NCBI GenBank assembly: GCA_026874595.1
Contig: CM049312.1
Span: 54,253,429 to 54,317,428 of the forward strand
DNA length: 64,000 nt
Origin: Sipunculus nudus
Lineage: Eukaryota; Annelida; Sipuncula; Golfingiida; Sipunculidae
Direction: 5' to 3'
A program made the translations under genes and the position numbers. The stretch's first letter is position 1; each line of letters starts with the position of its first letter. The notes below the pieces were generated by a model. It was not told where the DNA came from, searched no databases, and worked only from the letters and a program-made list of their open reading frames with translations. Positions 25,301-37,300 of this stretch are shown here, in pieces.

Positions 25301-28300
25301 TACATCAGTGACTCATAATTACTGAGTTTATCACTTACTTAAGTTACATGGTCAGACATATAACTTAGTGACAATATCTGGCATGTGTTGTTAAGAATTC
25401 AGCATTTTGGTTTTGACTTTGATTTATTCATAACTTCACCTGATAATTTATTAATATTGCAGATCTCACTTTCATCTCATGAAAGAAAATATTCAGTAAG
25501 TAGTGGCAGTCTTTAAGTGACTTGACTGTTCTCATGTTTGCCCTGTGTTGTTTTGTAGTAATTGAGAAGTTTACAGAGAACACCAGGTTCTGTATCATCT
25601 GCAATTACCTGTCTAAAATCATCCCAGCTCTCCAGTCCAGATGTACCAGGTTCCGGTTTGGGCCCCTTGCTACAGCACAAATAATGCCTCGACTACAGCA
25701 TGTCATAAATGAAGAGGGGTAAGAAATTTGTCATGTTGCCTTGTCTGACTTTGTATGAGAGATTGAAAAGACACAGGTAATAGACCCTGCAGGTTGTATG
25801 TGAGCATTGGTAAAAATATGTTGGGCAAACATCTATGAATATTTTTATGTATTATATTTTATTTATTTATTATCATTATTTCAAATATAAGATTGACCAT
25901 GACCCTCTTGTGCTTCAAATTATAGGGAAGATTAAAATTAATAGTCTTACACATTTTTACATTTGACTAAGTGATAAAAGAGCTGGTTACTTCTATTATC
26001 ATTGTGAGGTCTGCTAAATTAAAATAAAATGTTGACCTATATCTGCACAAAACCACTGCTTTTAGTAGTTAAATCAACAAGTGTTATCCAAATGTGTAAA
26101 TCAAATGTAATTCCAGTACTGTAAATCCTTTGATATCAGATGATGGATTCTATGGATTAGGATACCGTACAGAGTTATCTGTATTCTGTTACTTGTAAAA
26201 AATAGCTTCGGACAAGTTATAATGTGCCATTTAAGAGGTAAAAAAGAAGTCCTAACATCCCTGTCTTTATAGCCAAGTTCCCATGTGGTGTTTTATTTAT
26301 CAGTACAGTACCAGTAATGACTCAATTTTGTCCAGATAACCCTATGATACTTTTGACATTAAAGATATACACCGGTACCACAAGTTTAAAAAGAAAGAAA
26401 TTTTACACAAGTCTCTTAAAATTCATACCTCAGTAGATGTAGATATTTAATAGTGTGTCAGATTACATCCAACAACAATAACCATCCATATGTGTATCCT
26501 CACAACAAAACATATTTTTCATTTATTTGTCCTGAGCAGATTGTCTCATTGAGTAACATATCTCATGCAGTAACTATAATTTTCCAGTTTATTCCTTGTT
26601 TTACAGAGTTAATGTTACAGAAGATGGAAAGAAAGCTCTTGTGACCCTGGCTAACGGAGACATGAGGCGGGTCTTGAACATTCTCCAGGTCAGTCTCATT
26701 CATGTCACGTCTGGGTCTCATCACAGATGTGCAGCTTTAAATACATTAATGGTGCCACCTCTTACTGGTCAGAGGGTCAGTCAAGACTTCTTGATATTGA
26801 CTGCTAGAACTCCTTATTTGGACAGATTTTCTTCAATCAAATATTTTGCACATCTGTTTTCAATTCAAAAGATTTTCTTTCTTTTAAATCCAAGTCCTCC
26901 CTGTAGAAACTGGAAAACTTGGTAACAGTACAATTAAACCTGAGGGAGATATTACCTGTAATGTAAAAATGAAGAAATTTAAAATAAATATGAAATCCAA
27001 AATTAATCGAACCAGAAAATGGCTTTGGGGATTTTAACCTTTGGTGATTAATTTAGCCTTTAAATTTTATATATCTAAGTTTATGGATATCTGTGATTAA
27101 AGAAATAACTAAGGAAATACTGCAGCATATATACATTTTAACAATTTTTGTATTCAATTGGCAACTTTTAGCTATGCTTTAAGTTAAGTTAAAGTGGTGG
27201 GTTTGTGTCCATGGTCCTTCCCTCCGGCTGTTCTGTATCCATCTATAAGCAGGACATAATTTCTGACCGTTAGACTTGGGCATTTCTTCTTATCGTCAAG
27301 ACAGGTCCTGATGTAATTGTCTTTGAAACCTGAAATTAGGTTTTGGTGACCAATACTCTTTGATCTATGTTTACAGGCTCTTTAAAAACGTGACTTGCAG
27401 GTGTTAATCTTAAGCCATAATGTCAAATAACATACTTCTCAGCTGAGCGTAATAAAGCAAGTGTCACTTGTTCCAGATAATCATTAAATAAAAATGTAAG
27501 TCAAACCCCCATTTGGTCAATATCCAAAAATGCCTTATAGATAAGTTTCTACTTTTGTTTCTAATTATTTGAGCACAAAGTCAGGTTTTTATTCTGTTTC
27601 TGAACTCCTTTTCTAGAGCTGTTCCATGGCATATGAACAGATCAACGAAGACAATGTGTACACCTGTGTGGGTCATCCATTAAGGAGAGACATACAAGAT
27701 TTGGTCCAGTGGATGTTGAATGAAGACTTTACCACAGCATACAACAGTATCCTTTTATTCCAGAGATGTTGGATGATATTCCATGAAACAACTTTTCTAT
27801 TGCCTCTGGGAAAATTGAACAAATTCAGATTAAGGACCATGCTTATATATTCTTACCTCATCTGATTCACTGCTGTTAATACATTTTTAAGCATATTCAC
27901 AATTTTACTAGAAAAGCTTCAAACATGATGCCAATGGAACACTACATAAAAATGGGGTGATTGAGAAAATGTATGTATGAATGTAACTATGTTTATCTGA
28001 TTCAACAGTTATAATGACTGTTGATCCAGTACATCACAACCCCATCAAGTTACAGTTGAAGGGACCTGCAGAAAAGAGGTTTAACACAAGGTTTTACAGA
28101 AATGTCTTAACATTTAGACAACCTATAACTGTGTATCTTGGTACAAGGTTGATGTTTTATGGGATTGATTATGGAGAGGTTTTACTGTATTAAGTGAAAA
28201 GATCAGACTCTTTAATTTGTAAGTTATTCCGGTTTCTGTGGTCTAGGGGTAGAGTACAGGGCCCAAAGCTTGAAGATGGCAAGTTCAAATCTCAGCCCAG

Positions 28301-31300
28301 GCAGTGAGATTTTTAACAGTTGGCCCATATCCAGGGTCAGCGCTCTGCAGGCTTATTGGAGAGACTGTGCCAAACAGTTGTGATTCACTCACAAATGAAT
28401 GCGCCTTTCAGGGGTTCCTCAGCAAAAGGGATGGCACACAACCAGTTCCCACTGGAGTTGTTCACAGAGCTTGGTTGTGTCAGGATTGTCGCATCTGAGC
28501 CCCTGTCACCTTGTCCAAAACCAGAATGGAATTATGCAGTTGGACATAGTACTTAGTTAAGCTAGTTACCTCCACCAAATTTAAACTAGCTTGAAATGTG
28601 TCCACAACCTTTTCAAAGAAGTGGATCCTGTGACCCTGACCTTTGACCTTGTAACCTCAACATCTATAGGATTCTTCTCCCACTTAGTAGGTGAGCTATA
28701 TGTGAAAGATCAAAGAATTGGGATGAAAGGTTTGGCTTAAAATGCATTCACAGGCTTTTCAAAGAAGTTGGTTCTGTGACCTTGACCCTTGTGACCTCAA
28801 AATATTTATGGTTCTTCCTCTGTTGGTAGGTGAGCTGTATGTGAGAGATGGAAGGTTTGGGAAGAAAATTTTGGCTGAAAGAATTATTTCTGGGGGGTGC
28901 AAACACACCCCATAACTTCGAGAATATAGGTCGCAGTGACCTAATTTCAGGTTTGCAAGGAGATCTTTTTAGGACCTCTAAGACTGCATAGGGTTTCATG
29001 GCCCTAGCCCCTACGGTTACGATTTGTGCCCTGCTAACGGCCGGCCGGACAGATGGAAGGACGCCGGACAAAGACCCATCGCTATAGCCCAGCATGACTG
29101 AAAGTCAGCTGAGCTAAAAAGAGAGAGAAAAAATGAAATGTCTGGTAAAAGGAGCACATCACAAATAGTAAGCTTCCTTTTTAGTTGCAGTGAGGTTACA
29201 AGTCTAATCAAAGACACCTACATCATTCATGTTTCTTCTCCTTAACACTGTATCAGATGTATTACAGCTGAAAACAAATAAAGGCCTGGCCCTAGAAGAC
29301 ATTCTGACAGAGGTTCACCAGTATGTTCACAGAAGTAGGTTCATCAAACACTGCTCCAGGATATATTTTCAGTTACAGGACAAAAGTGTGCAAATTAATA
29401 TTATGATACAGAGGGAAAAAGTGCAAAGTTTGAGGTTCTTTTTTCAATTTCATTATCTATTAAAGAAGCTTCCAAAAGACTGGACCAGTGTTCTGTAGCT
29501 TACTGAAATTTTTACCATTGAATTTGGGAAAAGTATACCACATGACTTAAGTTGTTGTTGTGCTTATCTTGTTGACTATAAGGAGCAAGTCCTTGTAGCT
29601 TTAACATCTGAGTTAATTCCATTGAACATCACACTCTCAGCTTCACAGTTGAAAAATACAGATACCAGAACCTGGTGACATTTATGGCTAATTTTCCTGT
29701 GTACATCAAAAATACATATTCCAGCAGCATGTCATACATAGTGTTACAGAATCCTGGTGAACATTTAGGTTACACATTCTGGCTGTAGTTTAAGCTTACA
29801 TCTTCCAGTTAAACCACAGCTACTCATATACTAACAAAACAATAGTAGGAGGCAGCTTTTGGTTCATAACAATTGTCATAACTTCTGCCTGTTACAAGAC
29901 AAGAGGAAAGTCCATAACTTACTTTAGTAATTGTGATATCTTATTGCATTATCAATGAATAAATATATTTCATTTAAAGCTAGAACGTGGTCGCGTCGCA
30001 TACTGCGATCAACATGATCGTCATTTGGATTAAATTTATTTTTCCACTAATGCCCATGATCGCCATCTGGTAACGACTACAGAACTTATTTCCCCATGAC
30101 AGCAAGGGTTTAAATCTGCGCGGTTTTAATTTCACAGTATTGCCCCGACCATGAATATAGCGAATTTTAAACCACCGCGAATATTAAGCCAACCACAGTA
30201 TTCCGAGCATGTAGCCAGTTCTATCCTAGTGTGCCAAACTCTGCCATATATCTTACCAGGGAGGACAGAGATGCACATCCCTGTCTCCTTGCTCTTCCCT
30301 CTGTGTCTGGATTTCCAATCCTTATACATATTGAACTGTTCATCTCTTTGATAACTAATCAACTTGAATGCTTTGAGTAGCTGTAATAGCACAAGTGTTT
30401 ACATTTCTAAACCTGGCTGGCACTATACACAAATGTGTGATTTTCTGTCCAATATTAAATTGCCATTCCTTGGACTGCTTTTTAGCTCTGAATTAAGTGT
30501 ATGACATAGTTTGGCCTTCACTGAACTGCTTATTATACCTACAGGTAATTAGCCCTTTAGATACAGATTTAAAATTACAAAGAAACTTATGCACACTTTT
30601 AAACATTTACCACCAATTAATAGATTGGTTATAACAACTCTGTCATAAGCATGTAAGTATCTTGTCTGTTTTGTTATTAATGGAGATCCACATATTCAGT
30701 GAATGTTGGCAGTTGCCAGTAATGCAGACAAATTTTACAGTTTAACTTAAAAGGACCTATTTATATACCAGTTAAGTTAAATATGAAGTGCTTTCTTCAT
30801 AAAATATTACAATATCTGCTAGTATTTCATTCTAAATTCTGATTGATACTTAATGTTGCTAGTTGTCATGCATCTGCAAGGTCAGACCTGGTCAGACCTC
30901 AGTTTTGTAATGTAATAGACGCATGTTGACAGTGTTTACTGATGTATAGAAACATAACAATGAATAAAACGGGTGAATTTAAGATAGAAAAAAAAATAAA
31001 GCACATATATTTGCAAATGTTTGTGTACCTTTAACATTTCATGAAACCCACTCAGTCTGACACAAAAGGTGCAATTGACCTATCCTTGAACTTTATGAGA
31101 CCTTAATCGCATATTCATTCAATGAATTATCATAAGCATTGGACTTACGAGCAACCAATCAGGTGACCTTAAACATGGTAAAGCGTCAGTCATCTGACAA
31201 AAAACAAAATTATGCATAATTTGACAGAGCTCTGTCAAACAGAACGTGTAATCTGTAAATACTACCAGTACCCATGTTGACATGTTTTCCCGAGATATTT

Positions 31301-32434
31301 TTTTATTCAAAGGAGACAGTATAAAAAAGTTCTAGGCTATAGGTTGCAGGAGCCATTCCTCCAACTACCCAGTAAATAATAATGTCTAACCTGGCACATA
31401 ATTTGTACAAGACAAATAATCCAAAATAATGAGCATTTGGGGTGTGGTGGATAGGTCAATTACCTGAAAGTTGCTCGTTTGTCCAATTAGGTAAAGCTTT
31501 AACTTCTCAATATGCCATAATGTCACAGAGTAAAGATCATGTGAAATTGAAGTAGGAGAATATTAACTGGAATATTAGAATATTAATTGCATGGTACATA
31601 TTATGTCAGCAGGTTTTATTGTTATAAATTGTTATATATTTGCAGTTGACTTTCCAATGGATGTCAGGATATACCTTCTGGACAAAATGTCAGATATTGA
31701 GTAAGTTGAACGGTTAGGGTTTGAAAAATTTCTAGGGTTTGAATATTAATCTTTATATTCCAAGAATTTGAAACAGTTTGAAGATCAAGCAGTCAGTTGT
31801 TATATCTGTTTTTGTCACAGTTTTCAATCTAACTAGCAGTGATAACTGTATTAATTAAGTAGAAGTTTTGGTTGTTGAAAAGGAATAACTGAAGGGAAGC
31901 TTAAATGGTAGTATTCTTGGAACTTGGGACCCACTTTCAAATGCAAAAGATTAAGGCAAAAAAAATTTATGGTCCTTAGGCACTTTTTCAGAAATCCGTG
32001 TTTGCAGGCGTTTTTTCTTTATTATCTTTTTATGTATGTCTCGATAAAAATGTCATATGATTAGGGAAAAGCATGATAATAAAATAATTTTTTTCTTAAA
32101 AGGTATAAGCACTACATAACATAGGAAAACTTATAAAAATTGTATATCTCTTTAAGGATGAAAATCAAAATAAAAATTTTTGATTTGGGGGTTTAAATTG
32201 ATGTGGGCAGTGCCTGAGAACCATACCTTTTATTTTTTTGGCCTAAGTTCATTCCATGCAGCTAGTGAAAATTGCATTATTTAATGCTGCACTACATCAT
32301 TGACATTCTGCTTATGTTTTTTGCTATATTTTTTCAGGTACAGACTGTCATTTGGGACCATGGAGAAGGCACAGCTAGGATCACTTATTGGAGCATTCCA
32401 GGTGGCACGGGACATGGTGGCCAAACAAGCTTAG
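16355..32434 (+). CDS. RFC5: Replication factor C subunit 5 (RFC5), complete, 11 exons
   Basis: This is a small subunit of the clamp loader that opens PCNA and loads it on primer-template DNA in the nucleus. Coding exons are 16355-16395, 19652-19716, 22572-22708, 23377-23456, 24195-24268, 25559-25718, 26607-26688, 27617-27746, 29257-29334, 31646-31700 and 32338-32434. All introns are GT-AG. Phases close to 999 nt, giving 332 aa; animal RFC5 is about 340 aa. Visible AAA+ landmarks: Walker A GPPGTGKT at 52-59, Walker B with DEAD at 117-120, the SRC arginine-finger motif at 159-161 and GDMRR (sensor 2) at 203-207. The C-terminal collar domain ends [12 protein letters not shown]. The start ATG begins [14 protein letters not shown], which leads directly into the conserved VEKYRP motif. 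The sequence fits RFC5 rather than RFC2 or RFC4, for example LNASDDRGI after Walker A and [14 protein letters not shown]. Introns hold a TIR element, a 278-bp tandem array, a hAT-like MITE, a SINE and a TA-type MITE. Confidence 0.97.
17399..18512. mobile_element. TIR element in RFC5 intron 1
   Basis: CAGACCTGCCAACC at 17399 and GGTTGGCAGGTCT at 18500-18512 are inverted copies bounding 1.1 kb without a coding frame. Flanks taggagtg and caagagtg agree at 6 of 8 bases, a possible 8-bp target duplication. Confidence 0.6.
18513..19651. other. Remainder of RFC5 intron 1
   Basis: Moderately GC-rich stretch to about 19260, then AT-rich. No recognisable feature. Confidence 0.4.
19652..19716 (+). CDS. 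RFC5: RFC5 exon 2
   Basis: Residues 14-36, including [15 protein letters not shown]. Acceptor TTTTCAG, donor GTGAGT, leaving in phase 1. Confidence 0.95.
20358..22302. mobile_element. Hairpin-capped repeat element with 278-bp tandem modules, in RFC5 intron 2
   Basis: The head at 20358-20387 is a hairpin of GTATCCG(C)CAAAAC, loop GAA, GTTTTGCGGATAC. A tandem array with a 278-bp period follows (units at about 20732, 21010, 21288, then diverged copies to 22180). Each unit has two half-modules, each ending in a palindrome of the type GGTGGCGCCACCT (cores at 20673, 20822, 20951, 21100, 21229, 21378, 21507, 21652, 21783, 22061). The distal end GGGGATACATGTAGT is shared with the copy at 1828. Minus-strand frames of 93 aa repeat with the array and are not genes. 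Confidence 0.85.
22572..22708 (+). CDS. RFC5: RFC5 exon 3 (Walker A)
   Basis: Residues 36-81, with the nucleotide-binding loop [17 protein letters not shown]. Acceptor ATTCAG, donor GTGACA, phase 0 out. Confidence 0.96.
22709..24194. other. RFC5 introns 3 and 4 with exon 4 between
   Basis: Apart from exon 4 at 23377-23456, AT-rich intron sequence with nothing recognised. Confidence 0.5.
23377..23456 (+). CDS. RFC5: RFC5 exon 4
   Basis: Residues 82-108, [10 protein letters not shown] through [10 protein letters not shown]. Acceptor TAACAG, donor GTAAGT, phase 2 out. Confidence 0.95.
24195..24268 (+). CDS. RFC5: RFC5 exon 5 (Walker B)
   Basis: Residues 108-133, including [20 protein letters not shown]. 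Acceptor TTACAG, donor GTGAGT, phase 1 out. Confidence 0.96.
24473..24735 (+). other. Exon-like open segment inside RFC5 intron 5
   Basis: The segment is bounded by a good acceptor (CGTTTCAG) and a good donor (GTATGT). It is open for 87 codons, and the frame continues past the donor to a stop at 24780. It encodes a charged, codon-like peptide ([20 protein letters not shown], then [16 protein letters not shown]). It could be spliced in frame after RFC5 exon 5, which leaves phase 1, but would then break the frame of exon 6. It may be a cassette or poison exon, an exon carried in with a mobile element, or a remnant of another gene. I do not recognise it. Confidence 0.4.
24823..25310. mobile_element. 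hAT-like MITE in RFC5 intron 5
   Basis: The left end CAGGGATGTAG and right end CTACATCAGTG are imperfect inverted copies. Flanks actcttaa and actcataa form an 8-bp target duplication with one mismatch, as in the hAT superfamily. Both arms are rich in GGACTTGGACTC-type blocks in inverted arrangement. No coding frame. Confidence 0.65.
25559..25718 (+). CDS. RFC5: RFC5 exon 6 (arginine finger)
   Basis: Residues 133-186, with [14 protein letters not shown] and the SRC motif. Acceptor TTGTAG, donor GTAAGA, phase 2 out. Confidence 0.96.
25719..27616. other. RFC5 introns 6 and 7
   Basis: AT-rich; besides exon 7 (26607-26688) nothing recognised. The frame extending past exon 7 into the intron is not conserved RFC5 sequence. 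Confidence 0.5.
26607..26688 (+). CDS. RFC5: RFC5 exon 7 (sensor 2)
   Basis: Residues 186-213, including [14 protein letters not shown]. Acceptor TTACAG, donor GTCAGT, phase 0 out. Confidence 0.95.
27617..27746 (+). CDS. RFC5: RFC5 exon 8
   Basis: Residues 214-257, [20 protein letters not shown] and the following DFTTAY. Acceptor TTCTAG; the donor GTATCC is weaker than the others but the phase (1) fits both neighbours. Confidence 0.92.
28232..28300 (+). repeat. tRNA-derived SINE head in RFC5 intron 8
   Basis: A-box-like TGGTCTAGGGGTAGAG at 28239-28254 and B-box-like AGTTCAAATCTC at 28282-28293, with spacing like a tRNA promoter. The anticodon arm does not fold, so this is a SINE head rather than a tRNA gene. 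The body probably continues to about 28550. Confidence 0.6.
28600..29115 (-). repeat. Hairpin-capped repeat, minus orientation, RFC5 intron 8
   Basis: Read on the minus strand it begins with AGCTCAGCTGACT and its near-complement (29091-29115), then GTCCGGCGTCC and GTCCGGCCGGCCG, then GGGCACAAATCGTAACCG. This is the same start as the copies at 54466, 55211 and 56254. Two modules near 28615 and 28755 share GTGACC-TGACC blocks. Confidence 0.75.
29257..29334 (+). CDS. RFC5: RFC5 exon 9
   Basis: Residues 257-283, [20 protein letters not shown]. Acceptor TATCAG, donor GTAGGT, phase 1 out. Confidence 0.93.
29335..31645. other. RFC5 intron 9
   Basis: 2.3 kb of AT-rich intron; no repeat boundary or coding frame recognised. 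Confidence 0.5.
31646..31700 (+). CDS. RFC5: RFC5 exon 10
   Basis: Residues 283-301, [17 protein letters not shown]. Acceptor TTGCAG, donor GTAAGT, phase 2 out. Confidence 0.94.
31952..32246. mobile_element. MITE family copy 1, RFC5 intron 10
   Basis: Ends TTAAGGC and GGCCTAA with inner TIR TATGGTCCTTAGGCAC and GTGCCTGAGAACCATA. Inner sequence is shared with copies at 43059 and 45637 (AGGGAAAAGCATGATAA; AAAATTTTTGAT). Confidence 0.8.
32338..32434 (+). CDS. RFC5: RFC5 exon 11 (last)
   Basis: Residues 301-332, [20 protein letters not shown] and the following [11 protein letters not shown], ending at TAG (32432-32434). The acceptor TTTTTCAG lies about 90 bp downstream of the end of a MITE. Confidence 0.95.
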
Positions 32435-34261
32435 TGACAGGGACAAGGTGGTCTAGCTGGCAGAGTGATAGAGACAAGCTTGTCAACCTGGTGGAGTGAT
32501 AGGGATGTTGTGGCTGAGCAGGCACATTAACAGGAGGGCAGAGCCAAAGCAGACTGTAATTGTAAACTGTGACTGTAAAAATATTTGTGGAAGCTGCACT
32601 TGAGGTTCTGAGAGAGAATAGAAGAGATTTTGTCATCTCACTGCATGATCTTCACATAAATTTGCAGACAGTGCCGAGTTGAATGTAATCAAGTTTATTT
32701 TAAAACACAGCATCACAATCTAAGTATGCATGATATTCTAGATCTAAAATACAATACCCTGAGGTATTGCAGTGCATCTGTGTACTCCCACTCTTAGGTT
32801 ACTGAAGTAACAACTCGCAAAATCTTGTTGTCTGCAGGTTCATCATGCAGCTGCAGTTATCTTGTAACATCTTAAATGTTCATCATGTATTAGCTATTTG
32901 CCACATAAAATCATACATGTTTTGGTGCTTTACTGATACACACATACAGACCTTATGAAATAGTACTCCTGCACCAGAAGGCATCATTTTCCTGTATTGT
33001 TATATTTAGAAACTTTATGGTATGAAAATATAAAAATTAAATATAATACATACAAAGAACATGGTCAAATTGCAATTTGGATGACATAATTACAGTCTTA
33101 TGGTAGCAGACTTTAATGTTAACCATGAGACTGCGAAATGACAGGTTTCTTCTATCATCAGTAATAATACATTTTGTCATTCTGGAAACACAACAAGAGG
33201 GTACTTGATACAGTTTACCAGGACAGTGTGTTGTTGATGGATCATAAACCACATGATGATAAGACTGAATTATGAACCTTTATGTGTATACAATATTATA
33301 TATATATATACTCGTATATAAACATGCATATTTGTAGTTTTATTATAATATATTGATTTTTCTATCAGTTGTTCAGTTCTTCATTAAAAATACATGCTCT
33401 TGCGTCCTGCAGAGTTACAAAGTTCCCCGAGCTTATCTGAACCATCTGGCTGTATTCATATTAACCTGTATTAAAACATTACAGGATATTATATATATAT
33501 AACATATAATATGGATTAGAGATCAGATCACAATACATGTTGCCATATATCTTTCTTAATGTCATGGTCCTAGTAGACTGATCCCTCAAGTTAGTTAAGA
33601 AAATTATAATTACCATATTTTATTCAAACAAGTGGTAGAGACACTAAAAATTTTTTTTTGACAAAACCTACTGACATAGCAGAGTATTAACATTGGAAAG
33701 ACAGCTGTCTGGTCCTAGATTGAGCAAAATTACAGACAGCCTTACATGAAGCTTTGTATACTTTCACTAGACTCGATGACTGTGGAGAAGAATAAAGAGA
33801 ATATTGGGGAGATTCACATGAAACATTTGGCCAATGTGAGATCTTGTTACAGACTAATGCTTTATCTGGTTCTAGTAAACATTGCATGACATGACAAGGA
33901 TTAGCCTAATATATAACAGGCAAAAAATTAAAAAAGTTGCAAGGCCAGTTATGACCTATCATCTTTTTCTTCGGTAAACTTGATATCAAATATTCCTACC
34001 AGTGATTGAGAATGAAAGAATGTAATGTCCTGACAGAAAATTTCACTTTGTGTATCAACTGGAAACAGTATTGGTCATATCACAGTATTGATCATAACAC
34101 AGAAGGTGAACATTAAATACTACACCTGTGTTAGTATCTACTGTTAATACTGGCAAGTGAAGGTGTTTCAGAGTGCAGGTGCTGAAATAAATACTTAATT
34201 TGGGATCCTTGACTAGAGGTTAAAATAAATCACAAGTTTCCTGATCTAGAAGTTTTTCCTG
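32435..34261. other. Intergenic region between convergent RFC5 and NDH-2
   Basis: 1.8 kb holding both 3' UTRs. Possible RFC5 poly-A signal ATTAAA near 33035; AATAAA on the minus strand near 33618 could serve NDH-2. Short TA runs near 33300 and 33490. Confidence 0.4.
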
Positions 34262-34392
34262 CTAGTCAAATCTGGAGGTATCTCTGCCGTACATGAGCGT
34301 CTTCAGCCAGTCCATGGGCACCTGCATCCTGAGCCGCCAGCTTCCTAGACGTGTCAGGTAGGCAGACCGCCACAGCAGCCAAGATGTAAAAC
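34262..34392 (-). CDS. NDH-2 exon 8 (last)
   Basis: Residues 399-441, [20 protein letters not shown] to the C-terminal [15 protein letters not shown], then TAG. Acceptor TTCTTCAG, after a 3.3-kb repeat-rich intron. Confidence 0.94.
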
Positions 34393-37300
34393 CTGAAGAA
34401 TACACATACATCTAGAAATAGTAACAAACCTCAAACGTGTATGTCAGACTAAAGCTGTGTTTCCATGTATCCCTAAATCTTGCATGCAAAAGATGGCATC
34501 CCTCTTTTTAAGATGAACTGTTTCCATGTGTACATTTTATCATGCTCTGCATGTGTATCTGCAAAAACGGACTGCATCGGAACTGATCGATGAGTGATTC
34601 ATCCGTTTTGCAGATAGCAAAAATGTCTACATTTCCCAACAGTGCCCTGGCACAAGGTACCCGGATGCATTTAAAACAAGAGACCCAGGGCTCTAATGTG
34701 AATTACAGTGCATGATGGCAGGTGATAAAAAAAAAGTGAATGTGAAAATACCATTCATTCCTTTCCAAGTAGACACTGTCCTACTGCATAAGGTAGGTGG
34801 CGCCACCTGTATGGTTTATGAAAAACTTTCCAAGATTGATGCTCATGCCAAATTTTAGACCAATACTCCTGAGATATGAGCAATTTTCACCCAAAGCAAA
34901 TGTACGAATGGACACCACAGGAAAATGATTGCAGATGGTGCCACCAGTCTTGTTTACGAGATGGAGGTGTCAAGGATCTATGGACATGCACAATTTTAAC
35001 CCAATACACTGAACAACCACTAAGATGAACAGATGGTAAATGCAAAGATGGACACTCCACAAAAAGTATTGTAGGTGGCGCCACCTGTCAGGTTAACAAG
35101 AAAACTTCAAGATGGATGGACATGCCAAATTTCAGACCAATACATTGAACCAGTCTTGAGATATGAGCAATTTTCACCCAAAGTAAATGTATGGATAGAT
35201 GCCACAGGAAATGAAAATGATTGCAGATGGCATCATCAGTCTTGAGTGTAAGTTTGAGGAGTCCAAGATCTATTGACATGCGCAATTTCAGGCCAATACA
35301 GCAAATCACTCCTTAGTAAAAAGGCATTAAGTTATTCTATGAAGGCAGGTGGCACCAACTGTCTGGTTTAAGAGAAATTTTTCTAAGATGGATAAACATG
35401 CCAAATTTCAGAAAATTACCTTCAATCATTTCTGAAATATGGGCAATTTTCATCCACAGCAAATGTACCATTGGACGCCATGGGAAAACGATTACAGATG
35501 GCGCCACCAGTCTTAAGAACAAGATGGAGGAGTCAAAGATCTATGATATGCACAATTTCAGCTCAATACATTGAACCACTCCTGAGATTTGGACTTATCT
35601 AAATGACACCCAGGTTTGTACTCAACAGAAAGGTCAACCATCATTGTTACCTACACATACATAGGTGAGGAAACAAGTATGCCGGGTTTCAGAAATACCA
35701 GTCTAAAAGTCTCAGAAGTGACTCCATTTTGGCGGATTATAACAAATAAATACTTAATGACATATTATGGATAAAAGCAGAAAAGACCATCACAGCCTGC
35801 TGAAAGTAGCTAAACACAGGTAGTGCCACCTGCAGGTCAAAATCATTAAGCAGTCACATGATCAATATTCCTGTGAAATTTGAAACTGAAGGCTGCAGCA
35901 GTTCCTAAGATATATGGTAACATACAATACTTGAAGATCTTGGAAAAAGCATAAAAGACCATTACAGCCTGTAGAAAGTAGGTCAACACAGGTGGCGCCA
36001 CCTGGAGGTCAAAATCATTTAGCAGTCACATGATCAATATTACTGTGAAATTTGAAACTGAGGGCTGCAGCAGTTCCTTAGATATTTGGTAACAGACATT
36101 ACATCATGTAAAGAAACACATCAAGTTGTCAAATTTTGCAACTGACACAATTTGAAAGTTCCATAGAGATGCAATCTTGAAAATGACTTGACTGAATTTA
36201 TACTCCAATTATTCCTCTACCTTTAAGGAACTGTTTACTATGATACGAAGGCCAAAATATTATTACTTTGACTTATCTGGGAAGAAGTGGAAAAGACCAT
36301 TTTGTCCTGCTGAAAGTAGCTAAACACAGGTAGTGCCACCTGCAGGTCAAAATCATTAAGCAGTCACATGATCAATATTCCTGTGAAATTTGAAACTGAA
36401 GGCTGCAGCAGTTCCTAAGATATATGGTTACATACAATACATCCTGTATGGAAACATATCAAGTTGTTAAATTTTGCAATACAACAAAATCTGGAGTTCT
36501 GTAAAGACGCCATCTTGAAAATGACTTGACTGAATTTATAATCAAATTATTCCCTTTCCTCTAAGGAACTGCTGACTATGATATGAAGGCCAAAATATTA
36601 ATACTTCATGACTTATCTTGGAAAAAGAGGAAAAGACCATTTCGTTCTGCAGAATGTAGGTCAACGAAGATGGCGCCAACAAAAGCTTATTTTTGCATGT
36701 CCATCCCATGATAAGTAATTCTGCAAAGTTTCATGAAGGTAGCTGCTGTGGCTGTTGAGATATTTGGTAACAGATGGTGGAAAGTGGACAGGGGACGGCA
36801 GACGCTGCGCCATGGCATAAGTTTATAGAGTGAACTAATAAAATTGTGCATGTGTGAAAGAGGCACAAGAAATGGTATCTGCAAGAAAAACTTACGTACT
36901 TATGAAAACAGTTTCTGCAGACTGCCACTATGGAGCATACATACATCTTTTGCCAATACATGGAAACACAGCTATACACTTCATACAAAAAGAATGCACT
37001 TATCTGTTATGTGCACATGTAACTTGTAGGGTGACAGCATTTGGTTCATCAGAACTGCATGTATGAATAGCATGTTTTATACTCTTATTTTACTACATGT
37101 AGTTCATTTTTAATGCCAAAATTTAGCGACTTTATACTTGAAATCCCCTTTCCTTGAGTCCCTAAGGCTTTCATGTATAATTAAATAAATATTTCCTTAA
37201 AATTTGCAAATCAGTGCATTTTAAACAGCTATATTATTACGAAGAAAAATAAATGAGGGGAAAATCCTGGGCCAATCCGGGAGTCGAACCCAGGTCGGTG

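Noticed and set aside
26453-26925. 63- and 109-aa frames around RFC5 exon 7
   Set aside because: Only 26607-26688 in the RFC5 frame is conserved; the rest is intron read-through or a shadow frame.
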